64,000 nt of DNA from Solen grandis (lineage: Eukaryota > Mollusca > Bivalvia > Adapedonta > Solenidae): contig CM037777.1 of assembly GCA_021229015.1 (NCBI GenBank), positions 27,095,002-27,159,001 of the forward strand. The letters are read 5' to 3'. Of the stretch, positions 1-9,800 are shown piece by piece (within the stretch, counting starts at the first letter, position 1; each line of letters starts with the position of its first letter). The translations under genes were made by a program, and so were the position numbers. The notes under the pieces are model-generated. The model had not been told where the DNA came from. It did no database searches and was given only the letters and a program-made list of their open reading frames with translations.

Positions 1-832
1 CTGGCAGAAAGCAGCCGATCTTATTAATTCATTTCTATCTGCAGGAACGGATATCTTGATCTTTTGATTGTGATGGGAAGCTGATCAAAGGCTCCCTCAA
101 TATTAATCAATAACAATTGATTTAAAATTCATACTTAATGACAACCTTATACAATCATGTATATATATATCGTCCATTGAAAGCCAGAAGGGGCTATCAG
201 CATATGTAAAAAGAAGGCTGATAGCCCCTTCTGGCTTTCAATGGGCGATATATAGAACATGCTAGTTAGTGTTAAAAGTAAGGGCTAATTTTGATTTAGC
301 AAAAGAATAGGCATTCCTGAAAGTAGGGTTACTGTTTATAGACAATATCTGGAACTCACATAAATGGGATTTTCCATGTAGGTACTAAAAAGGTGTTCAT
401 GTAAATGTTGCTGAAAAGCATGCAGTACTGTGAATAAGTCTTTTATAGAAAGGAATCTAATTTAGGGAGGAATCTAACTTGTTTAGGAAGCAATAGAGTG
501 TCCTTTAATTTACATAAAGGGATAAGTTTAAACAGTACTCATAAAAAATTTCTAGTATAAGAAATTAAAGGAAAAAACATATCTGTTGGAACCATCTACA
601 CATAGTTAACATGACAGCTTCATTTAAGCAAATGAAAATGTCATGGAAGTAGGAAACTTTTTTTTGTCCATTTAACTTCAGAAAGAAGAGTTTACTTGAC
701 ATCAGTCTAAACGAAGCAAAACACTGTAAAATTAAAGCTTTTAAAAACTTAAATTATCATCTTACTTCACCAACCTAGTATACATACAAAGCAGACTACA
801 AAATTGATTTAAAATGAAATTTTAGAAGGAGT
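1..832. other. Non-coding AT-rich stretch
   Basis: No exon or ORF of note is visible on either strand. The only structured part is the hairpin at about 156-260, listed separately. The rest is AT-rich sequence without a repeat I could match elsewhere in the window. Confidence 0.6.
156..260. repeat. Long near-perfect hairpin (about 40-bp arms)
   Basis: Left arm about 156-201 and right arm about 217-260 are reverse complements with few mismatches, around a loop of about 15 nt. The core arm reads CCATTGAAAGCCAGAAGGGG and returns as its complement. It could be a very small foldback/MITE or a hairpin-RNA precursor; the sequence alone does not decide. No second copy was found in the window. Confidence 0.8.
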
Positions 833-905
833 TTCTGTGGCCAAGTGGTTAGAGTTTATGACTTTCTATTATGTAGTCCGTCAACACTGGGTTTGAGTTC
901 AGGCA
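833..905 (+). repeat. tRNA-derived SINE head (degenerate)
   Basis: GTGGCCAAGTGGTTAGAG resembles a tRNA A-box/D-arm, and GGGTTTGAGTTC about 40 nt later resembles a B-box. Similar heads occur at 54665 and 55540. The acceptor ends do not pair as in a functional tRNA, so it is called a SINE remnant rather than a tRNA gene. Confidence 0.55.
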
Positions 906-917
906 GGTTAATTTGTT

Positions 918-1085
918 TTTTGTGTCACCTGCTGTAAGCATAGGTGACACAGTCATAGGGGTCACTACTCTGTCATCTGTCCATCACACTTTATCTATCA
1001 CACTTCTTTCAGGCTAGGTGACACAAAAAAGTCATGTATTCCAAAGAACACTTTGTGTTCATGTTACTGGAGGTCAGTTTTTCTA
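918..1085 (+). repeat. Dispersed repeat, TGTGTCACCTGCTGTAAG family
   Basis: This segment (GTCACC..CTGTAAG, then CATCTGTC, then TTCCAAAGAACAC) has a diverged second copy at about 24440-24570 in the same orientation. Short ORFs overlapping it on both strands show no domain and are treated as chance. The class of element is unknown. Confidence 0.6.
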
Positions 1086-1600
1086 CCTGGGTGTTGCAGC
1101 GACAGGAAAAAACTTCATCACAATCACAGCTCTTTTCACACTTTGTAGATGATATGAGTTGTTCATCCATTCATTTAAACCCTATATTTCATTATGCTGG
1201 TTCAAAATCACACTACCCTTGTAGTATGATCCTAGAGTGTGATGGAAACACAGAAGGATCTCAGTTTAACTTTTTTCTGACATACTGTGATCGTGAATGA
1301 ACATGGTCCAATCGCCATGGACGTAGAGAGCATGGCCAAACTTTGAACACAAAAATAATTGTGGTGCAAGCATGGTGGAAAGACAGTGTAGTGTATATAG
1401 GCATATTTTGAACGTAAAAATGACCGGGCAGGCATAGAACCACAGTGTAGCTTTAGTATAATATGAGTTTGTGGAGGGTTATATGTAGCATGCTGAAATC
1501 TTCTTAGATGCAATGTTCTTAGATTATAGTATTGATGATAATGCAAAAAAAAATGTCTGTGATCAGCAATGCTCTTACTACGCTTGGTCAATAATTATTG
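1086..1600. other. Non-coding, nothing recognised
   Basis: The stretch between the dispersed repeat and the DIRS left terminus holds only short low-complexity ORFs on both strands. No recognisable protein or repeat is seen. Confidence 0.5.
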
Positions 1601-1740
1601 TTTTAATAGCATAAATACGTTACCTGTTATTACTTCAGGTATGTGTCTATTTGTGCACAGCTTCCAAAACAGAGTCCGCAAAATAAACCATTCCCTAAAC
1701 CCCCTAGTTACCGGAAGTGTAACCCCCGTTCTCCAATTGT
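1601..1740 (+). repeat. DIRS left inverted terminal repeat
   Basis: Positions 1620-1740 match the reverse complement of 7170-7290 with no difference seen. The unique outer extension 1601-1619 is represented only in the ICR (complement near 7041-7059). It contains the core ACCTGTTATTAC shared by both ends. Confidence 0.92.
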
Positions 1741-2091
1741 GTTTTCGAAGCCATCGAGTTTCAGTGGGTAACCTAGCGTGTCCCTTTCTTGATAGCTTCT
1801 GTGCGCTACAGCTCTCCTTTTCTTATCTTTTCATAGCCTCGGCTGTGTTGTTTATATTGTTCTTTATTGGTTTTTATTCTATATCGTGTAGAATTTCCAA
1901 TCCCCGTCCCGTATCGGGACTTTTTGCCTTGTGTCACGGGTTTCCGTGCTTCGGCTCCCGTGGCACTGGTATTATTTTGATTTTGTATATATATACTGTT
2001 GTCTCGTTTCGAGAATTTCTTTGTACGGGTTTTCTTCGGTCTTCCCGTTTTTATTTTGCATACATTGTTCTTTCTTGTATTGATTTTTACA

Positions 2092-4455
2092 ATGTCGCAG
2101 TCTCGGGGCTCCTGCGGACATGTCAAGGCGCCCTGGGACTCCCATCAGTCCTGCCTTTCATGTTCGGGGTGCTCCAGGGTCGACACCTGCACCGTTTGTG
2201 TTTCGTGGACAGACGAGATCTGGAAGAAAGCCTCTTCACGTCGATCCTACTCATCCCGGAAAAGGAAGGCCTCATCTTCCTCCTCCTTCTCTGGGTTCAG
2301 TGCTGCTGGGGGTCGGAGTCCCTCTCCCCCTCCCAGGAAGAAGGCTTCCCGCCCCTCTCCGGAGAGGCCGCCTTCATCTCCTGGCTCCCTGCCCGGCTCT
2401 CCTTGTGTCAGCCCCAGGGGAGCAGTCAAGGAGACTACTCCGACCGGTCACCGGGCATGACCGGTCATTTGCTTCATAGCAAAGCTCACGACCGAGGCCG
2501 GTCACCGACCACCGGTCACCGACCACTAGCCACCGGTCACCGGTCACCAGGCACCGGTCACCGGTCATCAATAACCGGGCACCGGTCATCAATCACCGGT
2601 CACTGGTCATTGTCGAACATCTATTGTTCGTGATCGGTCTCAGAGACCCAAGACCGGTCATCACCGGTCATCGGCAAGAGATCGTCACCGATCAACGGCC
2701 AGGTCGGCTCACCACTCTAGGCGTGTGGGTCACCGGTCTTCGGCGATTCTAACTGAAAAAAGTTCGGACTCGAGTTTTTCCTCAGGTAGCCCTGCGGTTT
2801 CTCCGCTTCGGCCACCTGCTCCCTCGTGTTCAAGGGTGCCCAAGAAACGGCCCCACAACCGTTCCCCGGGCATTTCCGGTCACCGGTCCCCTAGCTCTGC
2901 TCCTAGGGACCGGTCCCCTTTACGCTCCACCACGTCTTCGAAGGTTCAAGGTGCGGATTTTTCAGCGCAACCTCAGACCTTCGATCCTTCCACGTGGTGG
3001 TCCCACATGATGGGGGAATACGCCAGGCATTTCAGTTCTGCCTCCCCCCCTGTCATACCGGGCAAGCCTTCATCTTCTAGGAGGGATCGGGTTTCTCTTC
3101 CACCAGAGACCTTAGATCACAGACTGTTCCTTCAGTCTCCTCCCTCCTCGGGTCCACAGGGCGCTTCTTCTGCACAGCCCCCTATGTGGCCCTTTTTCCC
3201 TCCATTTCCTTTTATGGGCTTTCCCCCTCAGGATGCTCCCCCATCTCGCCCTGAGGCTGGGTCTCCTCCCTCTACTCGCAATCCCCCTACTAGCGGGACT
3301 GCTCTGAGCGGACACTTGGAGGATGAAATCTCCCTTCATGCTCCGGAGGAGGACTCCTTATTTGCCGAGGACGTGCCTCTTTCGTCCACCTTGCGCCGAT
3401 CCAGCGCTCATTCCGAACCTCGTACTGACAATCCTCTCTCTGACGAGGACGAGAAGTCAGACGACAGTCGTTTTTCCATGGACAGGGCTGTTCAGGAGGT
3501 CTTTGCTACCTTACCTGCATCAGTATGCAAACCGGCCCCTCCTCCCTCCCGGAAGAGGTGCGAAGGTTACCTCGACCTTGTCGGTAAGCCTAAGGAATCC
3601 AAATCAGTCGAACCGGAGTTGCTCCCTTTCTCTCCGGTCGTCCGTTCGGCTCTGGAGGATTTCGAATCTTCATCCTCCTCCAAGCCAGGACCGGGCTGGT
3701 TTATTCCAACTTCAGACCTTCGGCCTTTGGGTTTTAACCCCAAGACCTACAAGTTTCCGGAGGGTGATTTTTCTATCCACCCTCCGAAACTGGACCTAGA
3801 TGCGAGTCGGCTCCGGCTCAAGGTCCCCTCCTCTTTACCGCTTCAGCAGAAGGTCCTGGATCGCTGGGAGCAACGCTCCCGCTTTCTTTCCGGCATCTCG
3901 TCTCATACTGACTCCTTCGTGGCCGCTCTTTCGGTCAAACTACAGCAAAAAGATGCCTTATCTTCTTCCGTCAGGCTTCTTTTAGAGGCCTTAGCAGCGA
4001 CGGCAAAACATTCGATTTTGCTATCTCTCTCTCTCTCTTCAGAGATGACTCGCTGCAGGCGGGATGCCATCCTGGACGGCCCCAACAAGCTACTTCTCTC
4101 TTCTTCTCGAGAAAAGCTTAGGTCGGCCCCTCTTTCTTCTTCGTCCCTTTTTGGGGGCCGAATCAAGGAAGTAGCGGATGCCTCCAGGGAGGAGCAAATG
4201 CACGGAGCGGTGGCCTTCCAACCCCGCACTCCTACTTCGGCTCCCCCTAAATTCCGGATACCGAAGAAGCCTTCGGCTTCTACCGGTAAATCCCCGAAGG
4301 ACTCGGAAAAGGGTAAACCTCAATCTCCTTTCAGAGGTAATCCCTCTTCCAGGGGCGCTTGCCAATCTGGTCCTCAGCGACCACGATTTCCTCCTTCATC
4401 GCCCCCCACCCCTTCTTCTACCTCTACCAGTCAAAGGGGTAGGAGTAAGCCCTAG
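2092..4455 (+). pseudogene. DIRS gag-like ORF, interrupted
   Basis: The likely start is ATG 2092. The N-terminal part has a cysteine-rich cluster of the type CxxC...CxxC followed by a Trp-rich stretch and a basic Ser/Arg run, which resembles the start of other DIRS ORF1 proteins. Frame +1 is closed by stops at 2458, 2527 and 2572 inside a GGTCACCGGT-rich repeat, then stays open from 2575 to the stop at 4453-4455. The second part (about 620 residues) is rich in Ser, Pro and Arg, with acidic patches, and lacks enzyme motifs. The structural role is inferred from position and composition. Indels within the repeat probably caused the breaks; alternatively expression starts downstream of them. Confidence 0.7.
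2440..2715 (+). repeat. Minisatellite-like GGTCACCGGTCA repeat inside gag
   Basis: Many short imperfect copies of ACCGGTCACCGGTCAT-like units occur here. In the gag frame they would encode Gly-His-Arg/Ser-rich repeats. Two of the three adjacent frames carry stops, which indicates copy-number or frame changes since the ORF was intact. Confidence 0.8.
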
Positions 4456-4540
4456 GGGTACGTCCTTTCTTCCGCTTCCTCTTCCAGACGTTCGATTAGG
4501 AGGAAGAGTGTTTCTGCCCCTTCCAGTAGGCGGCAGACTC

Positions 4541-5005
4541 ACTCATTTCATTCATCAATGGGAGACAATCACCGACGACCAATGGGTCCTGTCTATCGTG
4601 AGACACGGGTATCGGGTTCCGTTCAGTCGTCCCCCTCCACTGTCACGCTCTCCCATTCATCTCTCCTCCAATCATCCTCGTCTGGGACTCGCCATTTCAG
4701 ATCTTCTGAAAAAAGGAGCGGTAGAAAGGGTCTCGATTCCAACCTCTCCGGGGTTTTACAGCCGTCTCTTTCTGGTTCCCAAGAAGGACGGCGGGTTTCG
4801 ACCGGTCATAGACCTATCTCATCTAAACTCCTTCATTCCGAAGGAACACTTCAAAATGGAAACAACTTCGTCGATCAGGGCAGCCGTCCTCCCCGGTCAC
4901 TGGGCTGTTTCCCTGGATTTATCGGATGCCTACTTCCATGTATCTATCCATCCTCATTCCAGGAAATACCTTCGTTTTACGGATGGTCAAACTGTCTACC
5001 AGTTC
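4541..5005 (+). pseudogene. DIRS reverse transcriptase, N-terminal fragment only
   Basis: Frame +2 encodes the start of a DIRS-family reverse transcriptase, which would copy the element's RNA into DNA. Visible motifs are LVPKKDGGFRPVIDLSHLN, the fingers region common to DIRS and gypsy RTs, and VSLDLSDAYFHV (about 4907-4942), motif A with its catalytic Asp. Resemblance stops at VYQF (about 5003). The expected PFG stretch and the YxDD catalytic box are absent. The reading jumps to the RNase H region in another frame, so a deletion removed most of palm, thumb and connection. A full RT would need several hundred more bases here. It overlaps the 3' end of gag if its own ORF begins at about 4178. 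Confidence 0.85.
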
Positions 5006-5021
5006 CCCCAAAATTTGGGGG

Positions 5022-6047
5022 CCGGGTTCATTTTCGCGAGAGGGTGTTCCTCTTTCTCCTCCTCAACCGGAACTGTTCCTCTTCTCGGATGCCAGTCTGT
5101 CAGGCTGGGGTGCTCATCTGGAACCTCTGGGTCTCACAACCTCGGGTCTTTGGTCCCCTTGGGACAGTTCTCTTCATATCAACAACCTAGAACTCAAAGC
5201 GGTTCTACTAGCCTTACGACAGTTTTCTCCTCTCATTCGAGACAAATCTGTTCTAGTATCTACAGACAACACGACTGTTGTCTCTTACATCCGCAGACAA
5301 GGGGGGACGCACTCGCCTTCTCTGTGCATGGAAGCATGGCACCTTCTTCATTGGTGTCAGGTGTCTTCGGTACTCATTCAAGTCAGACATCTTCCGGGTC
5401 GTCTAAATGTCTTAGCGGACCAACTGTCCCGCAGGCATTCTCTTCTCCCCTCGGAATGGAAGTTACTTCCTCGGATCGCGACAACTCTGTTTGCGATTTT
5501 CGGGTCTCCGTCTGTCGATCTATTTACTACCAGGCTGAACAACCAACTTCGACTGTTTGTGTCACCGGTATCGGATCACCGGGCTTGGGCGATAGATGCT
5601 CTGTCTGTAAACTGGGATCATCTATTTGCTTATGCGTTTCCACCGTTTTCTCTGATTCCCTTAGTTCTAAGGAAAATCCTGCGATCTCAGTGCCGGATCC
5701 TCCTTGTAGCTCCACTGTGGCCAACGAGATCTTGGTTCGTGGATCTTCTGGATCTTCTGATAGACTATCCTGTAGAACTTCCCCAGGTTCCGGACCTTCT
5801 GTCACAAGGTCGGAACAGGGTCCTACACGACAATCCTTGCGCTCTTCGTCTTCACGCTTGGATGTTATCCAACAGCGAGTTAGACAGAAGAAATTTTCGG
5901 CAACAGTTGCCTCTATTATCTCTAAGGCCAGGAGACAATCTACTCGATCTGTCTACCAGGCAAAGTGGAAGGTCTTCCGTGATTGGTGTATCGCACGGCA
6001 GATTAATCCGGTCAAAGCTCCTGTCAGAGAAATCGCTAACTTTCTAG
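5022..6047 (+). pseudogene. DIRS RNase H domain and C-terminal extension
   Basis: Frame +3 encodes an RNase H of the DIRS type, which would remove the RNA strand during reverse transcription. The acidic residues sit in FSDAS, NNLELKAV, STDNTTVV and LADQLSRR, giving the D-E-D-D set. A C-terminal part with DLFTTRLNNQL and APLWPTRSWF follows, as is usual in DIRS polyproteins before the recombinase. It has lost its connection to the RT through the deletion at about 5005-5022 and a frame change, so it is scored as a pseudogene although its own motifs are intact. The last ~190 bp overlap the recombinase in frame +2. Confidence 0.85.
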
Positions 6048-6916
6048 TTTTTCTTTTTAACGAGAAAAAACTTGCGGTCAGTTCTATCAAGGGTTATAGG
6101 TCCATGTTATCGAATACTCTTAAGTTTCACAGATCCTCTTCCCTTGGTTCGGATCCTTATCTTTCGGAAATTATTCGTTCGTTTGAACTGTCTAGGCCAG
6201 TCTCTCGTTCGTTAACTCCAAAGTGGGATCTTTCTTGTGTTTTACTGGCTCTTACTAAGGCACCTTTTGAGCCTCTTTCTGAAGCTTCTCTCCTGCACGT
6301 AACATGGAAGACGGTCTTTCTCATAGCAATGGCGTCTTCTAAACGTCGTTGCGAAATTCATGCCTTTTCTACTGAGGAAGGCTATTTACGCTTTAACAAA
6401 TCTGATGGCTCTGTATCTTTGAGCTTTCAACCTGGTTTCCTTGCGAAAACCCAACTCCCTTCGGTCTGTTCCCCTCCGGTAGTTATTCCGAGTCTTGCTA
6501 GGTCTTGCGCTAGGGGTGATCCTGATCGGCTTCTTTGTCCGGTTAGAGCCTTGAAGTTTTACCTCCAGAAGGTTAAATCTTTACGGGGTCGTCGTCTTCG
6601 TCTTTTCCTCCCAATAAAAGGGGGGGGCGAAGTTTCGGCAGCATCAATATCTCGTTGGGTAGCCTCAACTATCAAGTTTGCTTATTTGGATCTTTCGGAC
6701 AGGGATCTATCCTTTTTAAGAATTAGACCACATGAGCTCCGTGCTTTGTCTGCTTCTTGGGCTTTCTTGAATAAATCCCCCATGGAGGATATTCTCAAAG
6801 CGGCCTCTTGGAAGTCTTCTACTACGTTTTCTTCCTTTTATCTCCGCTCACTGGCTAACCAATCACAAAACCTTGTGGATTTGGGTCCACTTGTAGTGGC
6901 TCAGACAGTAGTTTAA
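5861..6916 (+). CDS. DIRS tyrosine recombinase (YR)
   Basis: Frame +2, open to the stop at 6914-6916, encodes a phage-integrase-like tyrosine recombinase of about 350 residues. In DIRS elements this enzyme inserts the circular DNA copy. An N-terminal core-binding region (SVYQAKWKVFRDWC) precedes the catalytic domain. Candidate catalytic residues are Arg in SKRRCEIHA, His and Arg in RPHELRAL, and the nucleophile Tyr in SSFYLRSL. The frame is open far upstream only because no stop occurs, so the true start is unknown; it overlaps the RNase H frame as in other DIRS elements. No stop or frameshift is seen within the domain, so the recombinase may be functional although the RT is not. Confidence 0.82.
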   Translation, partial: DVIQQRVRQKKFSATVASIISKARRQSTRSVYQAKWKVFRDWCIARQINPVKAPVREIANFLVFLFNEKKLAVSSIKGYRSMLSNTLKFHRSSSLGSDPYLSEIIRSFELSRPVSRSLTPKWDLSCVLLALTKAPFEPLSEASLLHVTWKTVFLIAMASSKRRCEIHAFSTEEGYLRFNKSDGSVSLSFQPGFLAKTQLPSVCSPPVVIPSLARSCARGDPDRLLCPVRALKFYLQKVKSLRGRRLRLFLPIKGGGEVSAASISRWVASTIKFAYLDLSDRDLSFLRIRPHELRALSASWAFLNKSPMEDILKAASWKSSTTFSSFYLRSLANQSQNLVDLGPLVVAQTVV

Positions 6917-7016
6917 TCATCATGTCTGACACATCGGCGGCTTTGGTCGTTTCCTACTTCGGGTGTCGCTGCAATCAAGGTTCTTTGTTAGCAACCTCCC
7001 ACCTTAGCGACGAAGT

Positions 7017-7113
7017 CATACCTGAAGTAATAACAGGTAACGTATTTATGCTATTAAAATGAAATTTTTGAAGTAAAATTAATTTTAATTAGTAAATACT
7101 TACCTGTTATTAC
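7017..7113 (+). repeat. DIRS internal complementary region
   Basis: Positions 7017-7059 are the exact complement of the left end 1601-1643, and 7056-7113 the exact complement of the right end 7277-7334. The two overlap in AAAA at 7056-7059. This is the template-like junction by which DIRS elements are thought to restore both ends. Confidence 0.9.
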
Positions 7114-7169
7114 AGAGTCCCACCTCCCTCCCCGCTTGCTGGCGGTTGTATCCCTCGATGGCTTCATAT

Positions 7170-7334
7170 ACAATTGGAGAACGGGGGTTACACTTCCGGT
7201 AACTAGGGGGTTTAGGGAATGGTTTATTTTGCGGACTCTGTTTTGGAAGCTGTGCACAAATAGACACATACCTGAAGTAATAACAGGTAAGTATTTACTA
7301 ATTAAAATTAATTTTACTTCAAAAATTTCATTTT
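7170..7334 (+). repeat. DIRS right inverted terminal repeat
   Basis: Positions 7170-7290 are identical in reverse complement to 1620-1740. The outer extension 7291-7334 differs from the left end and is matched only by the ICR. This marks the right boundary of the element near TTCATTTT. Confidence 0.9.
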
Positions 7335-7879
7335 GAACATAGGTCTGTTATAAAGAGTGTTGGTGCAGACCAAAATTACTAAGATTTCTCTGAATGTTTC
7401 TTCAGTATGTTGACTAAATTCAAAACACCAATTTTCAAGATTCTATTTCATTACTTAATTAGAACATAAAACCGTTTTATTAGAAAATTTGCAAGATCTG
7501 AATTGAATTAGCTTTCAAACAAACCTTAACGTTAGTGTTGTATTTGTCATTAGGTAATGTAAGAGAACTCTTAATGACTCTGAATTTTTGAAGTGAATGG
7601 AGAGCTTCCCAGAACACAGCGTTTCGCCTCTTTATTTATTTATAAAATAAGTCTTTTGAAACTATCTTTTAGAGTGTTGCTATTCAAGGGGCAATATTCA
7701 CAAAGTGTAGTTAAAAATTCAGTGAAGAATCAAGCTTTTTTATATAGAATATTTCAGCTTTACTGTTAGTGATTTTTGAAAGAAAAATGTCTTTAATGAT
7801 AGATATGTGTTCTTTCAGCTGATTTATCAGCTATTTGGTTGGAAAATTTTACATAAAAAACAGCTCAACAGGTGGTCAT
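7335..7879. other. Non-coding, nothing recognised
   Basis: AT-rich flank of the DIRS element. No repeat copy, ORF or RNA signature was seen. Confidence 0.5.
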
Positions 7880-8490
7880 TGACTAAAATGTATTTTTTTT
7901 TAACTTATCTGTGTGTATTAAGTCTATTAATACCCATCTAAGATGCATGGTCACCCATTTCAACACTGTGATTTTTTTTTTAAAAAATGGGGGGGTTTCT
8001 CCATTACAGGCAATAGCTGTATTGAACCTATATTTAGAATTACAAAACCTATATCTTGAACTTATTTTTCCATGGCTGACCACGTTTATTCTTCGTGCAT
8101 GCCCAGTCACTTCCCAGGCTGAAAATTTCAATAACACTTACAAAATCACTACCTGGAACAGGTGAAGATACCATGTTGCAGAACTTGTCACTTGGTACCA
8201 CAGGTACCTGCTTTGTTGATACATAATAATATTCTATATATATATTAATATTCAATATTAATTTTATTAGATTCCCTGAAATGGGCGTTGATGAAAAAAG
8301 CATTTTTCTATGCAATGTGACCTACACTTGCTAAGTTTATTTGTTAGGAAACAATTTGCATTAATATAGAATTCATAGTTCTTCCTGAGTTTGTGTACTC
8401 AGGCACTAACATTTAAAAGGGAGGGAATAAAATCTTCATTATTCCTACTGATCATCTGCGAACAAGCTGCTTTAAGGAAATGTAGGATTT
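7880..8490 (+). repeat. Dispersed repeat R1, copy 1
   Basis: A long family with three copies in the window in the same orientation (17480-18290 and 62765-63245). Shared landmarks in order are CATGGTCACC, a TTTCTCCAT/TTTCCCATC stretch, ATATTTAGAATTA, GTGCATGCCC or equivalent, a purine-rich CACTACCTGGAAC equivalent, AATGTGACCTA and, in copies 1 and 2, GAACAAGCTGCTTTAA. No coding capacity was found, so the class is unknown. Confidence 0.65.
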
Positions 8491-8676
8491 GTAAATCTTA
8501 ACTAAAGTTAAGAAATTTTGGATGCACCATCATTACAGCACCAGGCTGCAGTTCAAAGAATTGGCCTATGTTTGTGCTTCTCTCTTAATCTAGTGAGGGA
8601 AACCTTATTTTCTCATAATTAATTTTGCACTAAATATAGAATTCATAGTTCTTCATGAGTTTGTGTACTCAGGCAT
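8365..8676 (+). repeat. Pair of 40-bp direct repeats
   Basis: ATATAGAATTCATAGTTCTT..TGAGTTTGTGTACTCAGGCA is present at about 8365-8406 and again at about 8636-8676, with one or two differences. The 230 bp between them are unrelated. It looks like a local duplication or the flanks of an insertion. Confidence 0.7.
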
Positions 8677-9429
8677 TTTGCTGTTAAAACGTCAGAACTT
8701 TACTGGAGATCCAGTAAATTGTCTCTTTCATCCAATTAAGAAACAATTTGATATCACTTCTATCAAATTGTCCCAATTTGCATCACAAAACTGTCTCGTA
8801 TTTTATATTTGATTTCATGTTGGTTCATACATGTCAGTCATCTTTGAAATAAAAACATGATAAATGATAGAGAGATATAACTTTATTACACTTTGATTAA
8901 GCTTAATTATTACACTTTTATTAAGTTCTTTTTGTTTTGGATAGAATCCAAACCATCTGCTTCCTTTTCCAGCTTTATTTCAGAATCTTTCTACATTCAA
9001 CCTGTTTCAGAAATGAATGTGACCTGCACTTAGCATAGGTGGCTTAATTGAATAGAGGTTAAATGAGTAACAAACTGCCAGATTTGAAATATTTAAGCTA
9101 ATCACTTAACCTAAGCTGATGGTAACTAATACAAGCACAGCTGTATGTAAATCATTTTTATTCCAGACTATAAAATGTACACAGGTCTTCAACAGCAAAG
9201 AGATATGTTATCTCCATAGAGAGAAAACATTCTTATCAAAAGTGGGAAAAGACAAAAAATTTGAAAGAAAAGAAAAAAAAAGAAGATAACGTTTGTTAAT
9301 TTTTGTGTCGCCTTGCAGACACGTATCAATTTGTCCTTCGTTGTCATTGGCGTGGTCGTCGTCATACTTTCTTGTCCAGAGCATAACCTAGTATGATTGC
9401 TTGGATTCAATCCAAACTTGGAACATGGA

Positions 9430-9535
9430 TATATTACGAGAAGTCTCTGTGTACTTGGGGTCTTCCTCCACCTGTAATTAGCTGGACGTCACTATATGAT
9501 TGAAATACTATCGCAGCGACGGTAAACCCCAATAC
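9430..9535 (-). repeat. Dispersed repeat R2 (inverse copy at 63470)
   Basis: The reverse complement, containing CGTCCAGCTAATTACAG and GGAGGAAGACCCC, closely matches about 63470-63565. Over about 90 bp only scattered differences are seen. It is non-coding as far as can be read. Confidence 0.7.
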
Positions 9536-9800
9536 AACAACAAAATATTATGAGAAGTGCAGAGTACAAAACTCATAACTCTAGCTCATCTGATTCTTGA
9601 ATTATCACCTTTAGTTGATTTTGTTTTAAAGAAAATGTCATGATCGTAAACCACAACGCTAATTCATGGATTCGCTCCAAACTTGGGAGTATTGATATAT
9701 CACAAGTAGGTGAAGTGCAGTGCACAAGAACCATAACTCTAGCTCATCTAATTCTTGAATTTTTCCACTTTGTTGATTTTTAGTGGGGGGGGGGGGGGAT
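9536..9800 (+). repeat. Two diverged tandem units
   Basis: GAAGTGCAG..CATAACTCTAGCTCAT followed by ATTCTTGAATT occurs at about 9550-9610 and 9700-9765, a unit of about 150 bp. Related units occur at about 52620-52690 and 52790-52860 in the cystatin intron 2. A G-run lies at about 9785-9798. Confidence 0.6.

Larger units (their letters stand above)
1601..7334 (+). mobile_element. DIRS-like tyrosine-recombinase retrotransposon, internally deleted
   Basis: The element has inverted termini and an internal complementary region (ICR). The 121 bp at 1620-1740 are an exact reverse complement of 7170-7290. The outermost left sequence (1601-1643) is complementary to 7017-7059, and the outermost right sequence (7277-7334) is complementary to 7056-7113. 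This is the known DIRS architecture, in which an ICR spans the join of the two ends of a circular intermediate. Coding order is gag-like ORF, reverse transcriptase, RNase H, then tyrosine recombinase in an overlapping frame. The RT is cut short by an internal deletion and gag has in-frame stops, so the copy cannot make all its own proteins. No target duplication is evident, as expected for recombinase-mediated insertion. The perfect 121-bp repeats suggest a recent insertion. It is more GC-rich than its surroundings. Confidence 0.93.

Noticed and set aside
1569..2633. A 354-residue ORF over the DIRS 5' part
   Set aside because: Its N-terminus lies outside the element and its C-terminus is a readthrough of the GGTCAC repeat. 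No domain was seen.
4178..6916. A single 912-residue protein in frame +2
   Set aside because: The middle (about 5010-5850) is an out-of-frame reading of the RNase H region with low-complexity Ser-rich sequence. Only the RT start and the recombinase are real in this frame.
1601..7334. An endogenous retrovirus or LTR element
   Set aside because: There are no direct LTRs, protease or DDE integrase. Inverted ends and a tyrosine recombinase place it with DIRS.
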